From: Desulfuromonas sp. AOP6
GTDB lineage: Bacteria; Desulfobacterota; Desulfuromonadia; Desulfuromonadales; SZUA-540
Assembly: GCF_009731355.2 (NCBI RefSeq)
Contig: NZ_AP022810.1
Span: forward strand, 186,001 to 250,000
Length of the DNA: 64,000 nucleotides
Direction of reading: 5' to 3'
In this document: piece by piece, positions 9,686 to 18,657 of the stretch
Layout of the letters: each line of letters opens with the position of its first letter
Position numbering within the stretch: position 1 is the stretch's first letter
Position numbers and translations under genes: made by a program
The notes under the pieces: model-generated
Databases searched by the model: none
What the model was told of the DNA's origin: nothing
The model's input: only the letters and a program-made list of their open reading frames with translations

Positions 9686-11014
9686 TTATTCCTCAACCGT
9701 TACGAGTTTGACATCTGTTGTGCTGAACAGGTGGGGCAGATAGATCGCCAGGGTGCCCTCGGTTTTAATCTGGGCCCAAAAGTCACCTCGGGCTTCGAGA
9801 CGAAAATATTCATAGCCGCTGCGGGTGGACAGCTTTGCCGGCGGCCGCTGAGTGTGAATGAGTCGTACCCCGGGCAGGGCCGTGGCCACCACGGTTTCGA
9901 TGACGCTGCGAGGCGTCACCTTGACCTGGCGGGCGAAGTCGGTAATCCAATTGGGGTCATCCGATTCGTAGAGCGCCTCCAGAAAGAAGGTGTGCTGACT
10001 GAAGACCGCTTCGGGAATTTCATAGCAACACAGAAGGCTGCTGCTTTCCCTTTCAAGGTCTAGCGACGACGGTTTGCTGGTGCTTTTGATCTCCAGCAGA
10101 CTCGTGAGCATGCCCTCAAGTCGTTGGAATATTTGAGCCAGTTCTTCCTGGTTGTAAGGCGGGATGAAGTCGATTGTCAGTTCGCTGTGGTGGGTGCAAA
10201 ACGCCCCGAGGCTCTGGCACAGAACCCGGTACAGCTGTTCTGGGTGCAGGTCGGGGTTTTGGTGCAGATGTCGCAGCTGCGGGATCGCCATGTTGAGGTT
10301 GCGCAGCAGATTGTCGCTGCCGGGGTCGGCTTTGGCGAATTGGGCCGAGCCGCCGTCGCAGCCCGCCCGGGTCTGCTCAATCTGTTTCCGTTTGGCGTTC
10401 AGGGTGTCAATTATGCGGCCAAGGCGCTGCAGCAGTACCGGCGAGGCGGCTATCCGGCAGACGGGGGGAATGAACCCTTCCGTCAGTCGGTAGTGATGGT
10501 CGCCGTCGTGGATGACTTCGGCGATTTTAAGGCGCAGAAAGGGCAGCGTGGCCTGTTCGCCGGATAGCAGATGCAGATTGGGTTTGGCCAGCAGAATCTC
10601 CCGCTTGCGGCTGGCATCGAAACTGTCCTCTAGGTCGCGATAGTCCGCCAGCCAGCCACTGGCTTGGTTGCGTTGTGGGTAGCCGGAGATTCCGGCGACG
10701 TGCTGGTTGGAGGGAACCGCCAGATAAATGGCCAGAGGTTCACCGGCCGGCGCTTTCAGCTCACAGGAGAGCGGCTCATCCATCGAGGAGTGATATGCGG
10801 CCAACCGTCCATCCTGAAAAAGTATTCTGGCCTCAAGCAGTTGAAAACGCCCCAGGCTCAATGCTTCCTGGTCGATCGCCAGAGAGATGAGCCCCCAGCA
10901 GAAGGGGTTCAAAAGGGACTGCAGCATATGTTGCGCCCGTTCCCGCTGGCTATCCCATGCCTGAAAGTGCTGTTGGCTTAAAAAGAGGCCTTCGGCCCAA
11001 ACGACTTTATTCAT
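9686..11014 (-). CDS. tssK: T6SS baseplate protein TssK
   Basis: The 442-residue protein has the TssK N-terminus (VVWAEGLFLSQQHFQAWD) and overall family length. TssK trimers link the phage-like baseplate to the TssL/TssM membrane complex. The gene is placed between tssJ and tssL, the usual order for these three. Confidence 0.95.
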   Translation of the reverse strand: MNKVVWAEGLFLSQQHFQAWDSQRERAQHMLQSLLNPFCWGLISLAIDQEALSLGRFQLLEARILFQDGRLAAYHSSMDEPLSCELKAPAGEPLAIYLAVPSNQHVAGISGYPQRNQASGWLADYRDLEDSFDASRKREILLAKPNLHLLSGEQATLPFLRLKIAEVIHDGDHHYRLTEGFIPPVCRIAASPVLLQRLGRIIDTLNAKRKQIEQTRAGCDGGSAQFAKADPGSDNLLRNLNMAIPQLRHLHQNPDLHPEQLYRVLCQSLGAFCTHHSELTIDFIPPYNQEELAQIFQRLEGMLTSLLEIKSTSKPSSLDLERESSSLLCCYEIPEAVFSQHTFFLEALYESDDPNWITDFARQVKVTPRSVIETVVATALPGVRLIHTQRPPAKLSTRSGYEYFRLEARGDFWAQIKTEGTLAIYLPHLFSTTDVKLVTVEE

Positions 11015-11077
11015 ACAGCGCTTCCATGGCCGGACCGGCTTTGTCTTTTGAAATCATCTCCCGTTGCATGGGTGCCC

Positions 11078-11545
11078 TCAGTTCACAAGGCGAAGACTGT
11101 TGTCTTGCAGCAAGGCTTCAAGATTGGTGGAAAGATCGATCCACAGAAAAGAACGGTCGGCCCGTTTGATGGCCCGCCAATTATTGTCCGCCTGATTGTG
11201 AAAGGCGGCCATGACGCCGACGAATTGGGCCTCGTCATGGCGTTCAATTTCCAGTTTCTGTTGGGAGGCCGGATCCAGGGTCAGGATTTCTTTACGCAGC
11301 AGCTGGTTGCCCAAAACAGAGGTTTCCGATTTCCACAACTCGTCAAACGTGGCGCGTTCAAACGCTTTGTTATCACGAAGCTGGTAGATCCGTACCACGA
11401 CCGGCAACGCCTCTTTGTGCTCGTTCATGTTGAGGGTGGCCGTGGAAGACAGGCTGACTTTCACCTTGGGAGCGGAACAGCCGCCCAGCATGCAGGCGGT
11501 CAGTACAGCGAGAAGAAAGACGATCATGGAATGATTTTTGTTCAT
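11078..11545 (-). CDS. tssJ: T6SS outer-membrane lipoprotein TssJ
   Basis: The 155-residue protein has a lipoprotein signal peptide ending in MLGGC (Cys22). A TssJ-type beta-sandwich follows, with the recognisable PVVVRIYQLRDNKAFERATFDELW segment. TssJ is anchored in the outer membrane and binds the periplasmic part of TssM. An AAGGAGCCACC ribosome binding site precedes the ATG. Confidence 0.92.
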   Translation of the reverse strand: MNKNHSMIVFLLAVLTACMLGGCSAPKVKVSLSSTATLNMNEHKEALPVVVRIYQLRDNKAFERATFDELWKSETSVLGNQLLRKEILTLDPASQQKLEIERHDEAQFVGVMAAFHNQADNNWRAIKRADRSFLWIDLSTNLEALLQDNSLRLVN

Positions 11546-11568
11546 GGTGGCTCCTTGAAGGCGGATAG

Positions 11569-12108
11569 CTATTGGACCGGAAGAGGGGTGGCGAGTCGAT
11601 TCCGGTACGCGATGTATTCTTTAACGAAACCACTGACGATCAGTTCCTGGTGGCGAAGATAGTCGTTTTCGCGGTAGCTGCGGTGCAGGCGGCGGTAACT
11701 TAACCAGGCGAAGGGACGCCAGCCGAAGAGGCTAAAGGTGCGGGAACGGATGCTGGCGGGAGACAGCTTCTCAAGCGATTCCTTGGCGACGCCGTCGAGG
11801 GCCCCATGCAGCGCCAGCTGATGGGCAATCAGGTCGTGCATGACCCCTGAGAGATTCTTTCGCCCTTCCTCCTTGTCGGTCAGCCAGCCCAGCAGCACCT
11901 GCTCAAATTCAGTTTGCCCAAGAGAAGCGGCCTCATGGCTGAAGACGCGGCTGTGAGGCAGGCCGAATTCGACGTAGAAGCGCCGCTGTCCTTCGATTAA
12001 TCTGGCCAGTCCGCCACAGACCGCCAGAAGAGCGCTTTCAGCCGATGACTTCACCTCGATGGGCCGATTTGAGGTTTTATGGCGACCAGAAATGGCACGG
12101 TTCAACAT
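11569..12108 (-). CDS. TagH/ImpI C-terminal-domain protein lacking the FHA domain
   Basis: The 179-residue protein is the first gene of the T6SS operon. Its middle part (AHQLALHGALDGVAKESLEKLSP) and the end (YRENDYLRHQELIVSGFVKEYIAYR) resemble the C-terminal helical domain of T6SS FHA proteins (TagH/Fha1/ImpI). That domain normally follows an N-terminal phosphothreonine-binding FHA module. No FHA module is present here, and no in-frame room exists upstream, since the sequence before the ATG is the AT-rich intergenic region. Its role is unknown. It may act as a scaffold without phospho-peptide recognition. The assignment rests on motif resemblance read by eye. Confidence 0.65.
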   Translation of the reverse strand: MLNRAISGRHKTSNRPIEVKSSAESALLAVCGGLARLIEGQRRFYVEFGLPHSRVFSHEAASLGQTEFEQVLLGWLTDKEEGRKNLSGVMHDLIAHQLALHGALDGVAKESLEKLSPASIRSRTFSLFGWRPFAWLSYRRLHRSYRENDYLRHQELIVSGFVKEYIAYRNRLATPLPVQ

Positions 12109-12428
12109 GGCAGTTCGTCCTTAATGTTGGCCGAGTATTTTGCCTCGGCCACTGCTGGTTTGCGGTGTTGTCTCTTAATATTAAAAAACTTAAATTTGAG
12201 CGCTTTTTTAAAGTGACATGGTGGTTCGGCTAAAAGACATGTGATTACAACTAATTGCCATATCTTAAAAATTAGAGAAAGCTTAAATACATTCTTTCGA
12301 ATATTGTGTCAAGCATATAAAATAAAAATTGATTAATTTAATAGAATGAATTATAAGACGCCTTTAAATTTTCTTGCCCTGCCAAGGCCCGGCTTTAGCC
12401 GCTCCAGGGAGGCAGGAAGGGGGAGTTC
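12109..12428. other. AT-rich divergent intergenic region of the T6SS locus
   Basis: About 320 bases separate the minus-strand structural operon from the plus-strand vgrG. The region is far more AT-rich than its surroundings (especially 12170-12370) and must carry the promoters for both directions. I could not pick a convincing -35/-10 pair or sigma54 site. It looks like a target for a nucleoid-associated silencer, but that is inference. Confidence 0.5.
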
Positions 12429-15119
12429 ATGGAGGCGATGGCACACCAGTCGCGATTGCAGGTCCGGGTTGGCTCGAAGATGTTCCCGGTGGTGGCGCTG
12501 GTCGGAAAAGAGACGTTCAGCGAACCTTTCGTGTTTCGCCTGACCGTTGTGTTTGCGCAAGACGAGCGTCTGGCATCCCTGTTGGGTGATTCGGCAGAGC
12601 TGATGATGAAATCGACAGGCGGGTTTGAGCGCCGCGTCAATGGGGTGGTCAGCGCCGCCAAACAGACAGCGGTTTCAGAAGACGGGCAGAGTATAGGCGA
12701 ATTGACGCTTGCGTCCCGATTGGCGAGTCTGCAACGGCGCACCGATTGCCGCTTGATTGTGGGCCTCACCCTGCCGGAGATTGTCGAGCAGACCCTGTGC
12801 CGACATGGAATCCCTCAAAGCAGTCTCCACACCCATTGGAGTCGAAACTATCCCGTCCGTTCCGCCACCTTGCAGGCGCAAGAGAGTGATTTCGACTTTT
12901 TAAGCCGTCTCTGCAGTCAGCAGGGGATCTTTTTCTGGAGTGAGTCCGTCGAGAGCGATGAGTTGATTCACCTGGCAGACCATGACCAGGATTTTATCTT
13001 CCTTTCCCGTCCACCCCTGCGTTACCGGCAGGCGGCGACCCCGGTGACTGATGGTCTCGCGGCGGCCAGCGATGCCATTGTCTCCCTGAGCCTCAGCGCC
13101 AGTCTGACGCCGGAGCGCTTTATCGTTCATGATGTCTGCGAGAATCAGCCGGGTGAGTCCCTGGAAGGGCAGAGCCTGGCGCAAGTGGCCGAGCGAACGG
13201 GCCCAAAAACAGTGGATGTCCGTTTCGGGGTTGGAGCCCTTCATGTGGAGGAGGCGGAGTATGCTGCGCGGGTGCGGTCTCAACAAGCGGTTCGGCAGGC
13301 GATGGAGCTGCGATTAAGCAGTCATGCCGCCGATCTGCAAATCGGTTGTCTGGTGCATATCGAGGCCGATGAATACGGGGCTGGTATCAGCGGCGACTAC
13401 CTCATCACCTCCATCGAACATCAGGCCAGTCAGGCCGCCGGACTCGGGCTTGGCGGTGAAAACGACTGCCCCTACACCAACACCGTAACACTTATTCCGC
13501 GGGGAACGCCTTGGCGAAGTGCCTGGCACGGTCACTGTCACCTGCCCATGACCTTTTCCGCCCGCATCGAAAGCCGCCAGGCAACACCCCTGCTCGATGA
13601 ATCCGGACGCTATCGTTATCGCCAGGTGGCCAGCAGCGAAGTAGGGTCCCTTGGTGAAAACTCCGTCTTTGTGCGGCGCCTGCAGCCCTATGTCAGCGGA
13701 GGAAGAAATGAGGCAGCCGGCTGGCACACGCCTCTGCATGACCAGGCTGAAGTATTGGTGAGTTGCCTCAACAACGATCCAGATCGCCCCATGATTGTGG
13801 GTAGCTTGCCCAATCCGGATACCCCCTCCGTGGTCAACGGCGAAGAGCCATGGCTCAATCGACTGCTGACTGCCGCAGACAACGAACTCTGCTTCAGCGA
13901 TCGCCGTGACGCCAGTGCCATTACCCTGCGCACTTTCGCGGGGCAAAATATCCTCCATCTCGATGCCGCTCTGGCCGAACACCGCCTCCGCCTGGCCAGT
14001 GAACATGGGTTGGTTACGCTCTATGCCAAGAAAACCCAACACATCCACAGTGGGGACACTTTCACAGAGAAGGTCGGCCAGGACCGCGTGCAGACCGCAG
14101 AAAACTGTCATGCGACCAGAACGAAAAACGGCAAGATTCATTATCAGTCGGCCCGGGATGCCCACTTGCAGGCAGCCGCCGGCATCCAGCTGCAGGCAGG
14201 CAGCCATATAGAAGCCCGCTGCCAGGAAGATCTGCGCCTTGATATTGAGCAAAGCACACGCATAAACGTTCAGCACGGCAACGCCGTCATCCGCGTGAAC
14301 AGAGGCACTCTCACCGTACAGGCCGGTCAGGCTATCGACATCAAAGGCGACGGCGGCGGCCTCATCACCATCGGCCAGAACGGCGGCGGGTTTGAAATGG
14401 CCCCCAACGGCGACGTCACCCTGTTCGGCAAGGCCATAAGCTTTAAAACCAGTGGTCGGGTCAGCCTGAATGGGCAGGTGAATGTGGATGTGACCAGTCC
14501 GCCAACCATGGTCTTGCCTTCGGCCAGGGAGCCAGGACATGTGGGAGAAATTCAGCGATTACATGCTTTGGAGAGTGCCAAGATTTTCAATCTGGCTTGG
14601 AGTCAGGCACGGATTTCCGTTGCAGAGAAGGTAGGGGCCTGTTTCGCTGTCAGGAATTTCGAGGGCGGAGAAAAAGTCGAGGTGACTGTTTTCGAAGCGA
14701 AACCTGGGGATGAGTGGCAGGAGGTTGACCGTCTGTTTGGGACGTTGCCTGATGGCTCAGGATATTGCCAGCTTCTTTGGCAACGTGAGGAAAAAGAGGT
14801 GGCGCAGGATCTCATCATGGACGAAGTGGCGGGTGATCAGCGTCCCCTGATATACGCATTTAAGGTAGCTATTAACGACGTCATGTCAGAGATGTCACCG
14901 CAATTGAATCTGTGTGCAGATATCCAGTTTTCAGTCGAGGATGAAAGTGGCCATTCTCTGGAAGACGGTGCCGAAGTCCGCCTTACGGATGCTGAAGGCC
15001 GACAGCACTTTTCACAGGTAAAAAAGGGAATAGCTCTGTTTGAAAGCGTTCTTCTCGGTCCTTGGCAGGTTCATCTGGACACCGACAACCTGATCATCGA
15101 AAGAGGAGATCAGCCATGA
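12429..15119 (+). CDS. vgrG: VgrG/TssI spike protein with C-terminal extension
   Basis: The 896-residue protein begins with the gp27-like VgrG core (about 1-380), including the LCSQQGIFFWSE segment. The gp5-like OB region follows (about 390-470; NNDPDRPMIVGSLPNPD), then a DUF2345-type repetitive beta-helix (about 545-700). The last 200 residues or so form an extra domain with beta-rich, Ig-like character that I do not recognise. It could be an effector-binding adaptor or an effector itself. The ATG follows a GGAAGGGGG site. The stop overlaps the start of the next gene by 4 bases (ATGA), so spike and downstream hydrolase are probably translated together. Confidence 0.93.
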   Translation: MEAMAHQSRLQVRVGSKMFPVVALVGKETFSEPFVFRLTVVFAQDERLASLLGDSAELMMKSTGGFERRVNGVVSAAKQTAVSEDGQSIGELTLASRLASLQRRTDCRLIVGLTLPEIVEQTLCRHGIPQSSLHTHWSRNYPVRSATLQAQESDFDFLSRLCSQQGIFFWSESVESDELIHLADHDQDFIFLSRPPLRYRQAATPVTDGLAAASDAIVSLSLSASLTPERFIVHDVCENQPGESLEGQSLAQVAERTGPKTVDVRFGVGALHVEEAEYAARVRSQQAVRQAMELRLSSHAADLQIGCLVHIEADEYGAGISGDYLITSIEHQASQAAGLGLGGENDCPYTNTVTLIPRGTPWRSAWHGHCHLPMTFSARIESRQATPLLDESGRYRYRQVASSEVGSLGENSVFVRRLQPYVSGGRNEAAGWHTPLHDQAEVLVSCLNNDPDRPMIVGSLPNPDTPSVVNGEEPWLNRLLTAADNELCFSDRRDASAITLRTFAGQNILHLDAALAEHRLRLASEHGLVTLYAKKTQHIHSGDTFTEKVGQDRVQTAENCHATRTKNGKIHYQSARDAHLQAAAGIQLQAGSHIEARCQEDLRLDIEQSTRINVQHGNAVIRVNRGTLTVQAGQAIDIKGDGGGLITIGQNGGGFEMAPNGDVTLFGKAISFKTSGRVSLNGQVNVDVTSPPTMVLPSAREPGHVGEIQRLHALESAKIFNLAWSQARISVAEKVGACFAVRNFEGGEKVEVTVFEAKPGDEWQEVDRLFGTLPDGSGYCQLLWQREEKEVAQDLIMDEVAGDQRPLIYAFKVAINDVMSEMSPQLNLCADIQFSVEDESGHSLEDGAEVRLTDAEGRQHFSQVKKGIALFESVLLGPWQVHLDTDNLIIERGDQP

Positions 15120-16630
15120 ACGCAAATTCCTTTGTTCCCACCGCCAGTCCCGTCTTTCGACCGGGCTGTTTCAAGAAAAGGTATCAGTTTAAAATCAGGC
15201 ATCTGTCTCCTCCGGTGATTGTCAACCTGAGAGAAGATGCCAATCCTGCCCTTGATTCTAACGCCCGCGACCACCTCAGGCCCGAGGAAATCCGCTATTT
15301 TAAAGAGAATGGCAATAATGCCGTAATTTTTATTCACGGATTCAATGTTGAGTACGGGCAATATTCACATCATGTCGAGCTGTCCCGGTGGGGTTTTGAT
15401 ACAATTCGCAATCGCCCCATGGAGCCGAAGATAATTTATTCTTCCAAGCCCGCTAACACTTACCGTGATTTAGAAGTTCTCAAAAATCAATATGCCCATT
15501 GGCAGGTTGAGAATCCAAACCTATTTAACGATATTGCCATGGCGGATCTTAATGGCACAGGCGCCCATGCCTGGTATCTTCATATGGAAGACAACCTCAA
15601 TCGCGCTACTGGCCAATTTGACCGGACCAACTATCAAAAATACTCTCGCATGATCCATCTGGCTTGGTCCGGCGATGTTTTTGCCCTCGATTACATGGCT
15701 GCTGAAACCACTGCCAATAAAGCGGGATTCGGATTGGTGCGTCTGGTCGATCAGCTAGCCTCAGAGGGCATTTCTGTTAACATCATCGCACACAGCCTCG
15801 GCAATCGTGTGCTGTTAGTAGCCATGAATATACTGGGGCAGATGCGCGGACGTCATGAGAGTATTGCCCACGCATTTATGTGGCAGCCTGCCGTGCCTGA
15901 TACGGCCCTGTCCAATGATCCTGAAAGGGATACGAGTGTGCTACGCAACTGGAATTTCGTACACGCCCATCGCGCCGCCAAGAAAATCGTGGTGCTTTAT
16001 TCCAGCCAAGACAACATTCTTGGGCCCTACCAAGATAAGGATTCTCGCCGTGAAGACTGGGAGGCAGGCCAACACGGTGAGGTCAGAAGTGGACAAATCG
16101 GCGGCATTTATCGCATTGCAACCAGCGCGGGGGTTCCGGGAACACAACTATTTTATGCACCTTGGAGTGTCTCAGCGCTTTATGCACGAAATCTGTTGAA
16201 GGATAATCTGCCCAAAATCGAGCAAGCTCTTCATGAAGAAATCGCCAAAGATACCAATGGGCTTTTTAACGAAAGTCATATCCCCATTTGGCCGCCTAAA
16301 GTCTTACCGGCTTTGGGGGCATTGATTTATTTGTGCCACATGAGCCGGGAAATGGCCGATGACGCTATGAAAACCTTTCGGGCACTGGCTAGGGCGGATT
16401 ATGAGGTCAAACAACCGCGTCCGGCTATGGGGTATGGAGGGCCGGAGATAGATAGTGATTTGTTTATTCAAAGACTTGTTCGTGAGGAGAAAATCCTCCC
16501 AGTGGATCAAAGTCTCTGGTTGTTCGATCATTCCGGAATGAAGGTTCCGAGCGACTTGCTGTTTGAGAAGGTTTATCAGGAAGAAATAATGGATTTGTTG
16601 TTGAGTTCAACGGGTTTTGGGGCGTATTGA
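15116..16630 (+). CDS. Putative T6SS lipase/esterase effector, alpha/beta hydrolase (DUF900-like)
   Basis: The 504-residue protein has an oxyanion-hole motif (FIHGFN, 72-77) and a nucleophile elbow (IIAHSLGNR, Ser227), resembling the DUF900 family of alpha/beta hydrolases. The flanking sequence is not recognised. No signal peptide is seen, as expected of cargo loaded on a spike from the cytoplasm. The start (ATG at 15116, behind GAGGAG) lies inside the vgrG stop codon region. Together with the following lipoprotein this suggests a Tle-like phospholipase effector, but substrate and activity are inferred from fold and context only. Confidence 0.72.
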   Translation: MNANSFVPTASPVFRPGCFKKRYQFKIRHLSPPVIVNLREDANPALDSNARDHLRPEEIRYFKENGNNAVIFIHGFNVEYGQYSHHVELSRWGFDTIRNRPMEPKIIYSSKPANTYRDLEVLKNQYAHWQVENPNLFNDIAMADLNGTGAHAWYLHMEDNLNRATGQFDRTNYQKYSRMIHLAWSGDVFALDYMAAETTANKAGFGLVRLVDQLASEGISVNIIAHSLGNRVLLVAMNILGQMRGRHESIAHAFMWQPAVPDTALSNDPERDTSVLRNWNFVHAHRAAKKIVVLYSSQDNILGPYQDKDSRREDWEAGQHGEVRSGQIGGIYRIATSAGVPGTQLFYAPWSVSALYARNLLKDNLPKIEQALHEEIAKDTNGLFNESHIPIWPPKVLPALGALIYLCHMSREMADDAMKTFRALARADYEVKQPRPAMGYGGPEIDSDLFIQRLVREEKILPVDQSLWLFDHSGMKVPSDLLFEKVYQEEIMDLLLSSTGFGAY

Positions 16631-17811
16631 TGGGGCGTTTAGGTGTTTTGATCGTTATTTTTTTGTTTTTGCTTCTGGCCGGCTGCCGCGCGGATGGACA
16701 AACCACCCTGACAACACCCTCACTCCCCATGGTGGTAAGCATTTCGACGAGCGGCAGATATGCCGTGAGTTCTCATAAGAACAACCATTTGATTCTTTGG
16801 GATATAGAAAACCGCTCAAAGCAAATGTTGGCAGACAATGCCAATATCTACAGCGCCTATTTTGTGAAGGGCCAGGAGATCATTGTCTGGCAAGACTTGG
16901 ACGATTTCGTTTACATCCAAAAGATTGACGGGGAAATCATTGAGTCCTTCAAGCATTTTCCCACCTATGGACATGTATTAAGTAGCGATCTGGGCAGATA
17001 CATTGCCAGCGACTCCTCCTGGAACATCTTTGTCGGGTATGGTGACCACGTACAGCCCCTCAAACAAGACGGCAATTCGCCCAGCTTTCTCGGAACCGGT
17101 AAGCTTATTAATCTCACCTTGTCTCCCGATGCGCAAAATCTTTTGTCTTCAGGCCGGGGACGCGGTGCCCGCGATAAAAAGCCAATCCAGGAGACATTAC
17201 CTGTCAAGCCGGAGCAGATTTTTTCCAATTACGCCGGTGTGGTTGTGTGGGGATTGTCGTCTGGAACGCCGCTATTTAAATTCCCTGGAAACTCTGCAAA
17301 AACAAACGCTACTTTGAGCCCCGATGGGCAATATGTCGTCAGTGGATGTGAAAACGGCATGTCTTTTGTTTGGAGAACAAAAACCGGCGAACTTTATCAT
17401 GAGCCTGCAAGTCTTTATCATGGGTTGTTGAACACGAATAATAGTGAAAAATCAGAAAACTGGACCTATGACAAAACAAGCCTTATCCCACCCCCTAAGG
17501 ATTTAGGAGGCAGAGGTGGCGCAACTCTCGCCATCAAATTCATCGACCCGCAACACTACCTTCGCTTCCTCACCTATTCCCCCTACGCCGTGCTTTTTCA
17601 CATCGACAACCCCCTGCCGCTGAAATACCTCTACCTGGGCCGCGATCCATTGCCAGCCGTGCGTGACTACCATCGCAACGCTGCCATGGACACCGCGCCC
17701 GAAGCGGGCATCCTGGTGATGGGCCAGCAGTATGGTGTCGGTATTATTGTCTATAGGTACGATTCCGAAACACAAGAACTCAACAAAGTGTGGGAGGGGG
17801 ATCGGCAGTAA
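16630..17811 (+). CDS. Beta-propeller-like lipoprotein, candidate immunity protein
   Basis: The 393-residue protein has a lipoprotein signal peptide ending in LLLAGC (Cys19). WD40-like repeats follow: VSISTSGRYAVSSHKNNHLILWD, LSPDAQNLLSSGRG and LSPDGQYVVSGCENGMSFVW. Its ATG overlaps the stop of the hydrolase gene by one base, so the two are coupled. Known T6SS lipase effectors are often paired with lipoprotein or periplasmic immunity proteins, and the location of this protein would suit neutralising a lipase in the periplasm. That function is inference. A structural or chaperone role is also possible. Confidence 0.6.
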   Translation: MGRLGVLIVIFLFLLLAGCRADGQTTLTTPSLPMVVSISTSGRYAVSSHKNNHLILWDIENRSKQMLADNANIYSAYFVKGQEIIVWQDLDDFVYIQKIDGEIIESFKHFPTYGHVLSSDLGRYIASDSSWNIFVGYGDHVQPLKQDGNSPSFLGTGKLINLTLSPDAQNLLSSGRGRGARDKKPIQETLPVKPEQIFSNYAGVVVWGLSSGTPLFKFPGNSAKTNATLSPDGQYVVSGCENGMSFVWRTKTGELYHEPASLYHGLLNTNNSEKSENWTYDKTSLIPPPKDLGGRGGATLAIKFIDPQHYLRFLTYSPYAVLFHIDNPLPLKYLYLGRDPLPAVRDYHRNAAMDTAPEAGILVMGQQYGVGIIVYRYDSETQELNKVWEGDRQ

Positions 17812-17911
17812 AGGCAAACTTTTCACCCGGATACAACCGGTCAATCTACTTGATGGCCTTTTTTTAACTGACCTGAAGCATGGGAAGCTGTCGAAATTTT
17901 ACGGAGGGTTT

Positions 17912-18450
17912 ATGTTTTTTGATTTTATTCCAAGAGCTTATCGCATGGTATTGATTGTTTCAGCATTGGCACTGCTCGGTTTCTCAGCCATGAGCACTAT
18001 TGGCAATTTGGCCCTTTTCGCAATGGTGATGGGAGAACCCTTGTCTGTTCTGTTGCATGCAGCGGCCAACGCATTCGGGGTGGTCTTGCTCAGTCTTGTT
18101 TCCAGTGCCTTTTTGGCTAAAAAAGCCAAAAAGCTAAAAAGTTCGAGCAGTTTAAGTACCCTCGTTTTGTTTTCGCAGGTAATGAGCATTACTGGTTTTT
18201 CCTCGCCATTCCTTGGCTGTATCACGCCATGACAGCTTCATATTCATGGCGGCAGCATACGCGTTATGGTCTTGATGCCCCTTTTGCCTTCTGGGTATAC
18301 CTGCTGGCAGCGGGGATCATTCTTCACGAAATCTCGCAAATGCAGCCTTTCAAGGTCGAAATGAATAGGATGCCAAAATTGAATAAGCCCGAAATAATAA
18401 GTCCCAATAGCCCACAAATGGGCGACGACAAAGACAACCTCTTTCCGTAA
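17912..18450 (+). pseudogene. Small multi-pass membrane protein split by a frameshift
   Basis: The first part (17912-18232, behind ACGGAGG) encodes two membrane segments and then loses sense after KKAKKLK. The next frame continues perfectly as KFEQFKYPRFVFAGNEHYW and FFLAIPWLYHAM into the ORF annotated from 18229 (MTASYSW...), adding further hydrophobic segments. The shift lies at an A5 run (18136-18140). One missing A, or a -1 ribosomal slip on that run, would restore a protein of about 180 residues. It follows the effector and lipoprotein genes and may be a second immunity or accessory protein. A sequencing error is also possible. Confidence 0.65.
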
Positions 18451-18456
18451 CGGCAC

Positions 18457-18510
18457 GCAAAACGGGGACAGGCTGGTTTTTTCAGGAAAAACCAGCCTGT
18501 CCCCGTTTTG
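18457..18510. repeat. Long palindrome, copy 1 (right side of transposase gene)
   Basis: A near-perfect inverted repeat: about 24 bp of stem (core CAAAACGGGGACAGGCTGG at 18458-18476) pair with 18487-18510 around a very short loop. A second copy lies at 19835-19889, on the other side of the transposase gene. The GGGGACAGGC core recalls REP-like repeats associated with transposases in other bacteria. Confidence 0.85.
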
Positions 18511-18599
18511 ACTTCTCCAGGTGATGTGCGGACAGCTTTATGGCCAGCGATAATTGTAGCATTAAGGCTGAACTCAGCTCTTTTTTTGGTTAATTGTTG

Positions 18600-18655
18600 A
18601 GTGCCAGGACATCGCTAACGGATTTTAGTGCCATGACATCGCTTACATTCAACAG
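18600..18655 (-). repeat. Two short direct repeats beside the transposase gene
   Basis: GTGCCAGGACATCGCTAAC (18601-18619) and GTGCCATGACATCGCTTAC (18630-18648) are direct repeats differing at two positions, 29 bases apart, just after the end of the transposase gene. They look like tandem transposase-binding sites at an element end. No matching pair is visible on the other side of the gene, so the element may be incomplete or its true boundary lies here. Confidence 0.5.
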
Positions 18656-18657
18656 GT

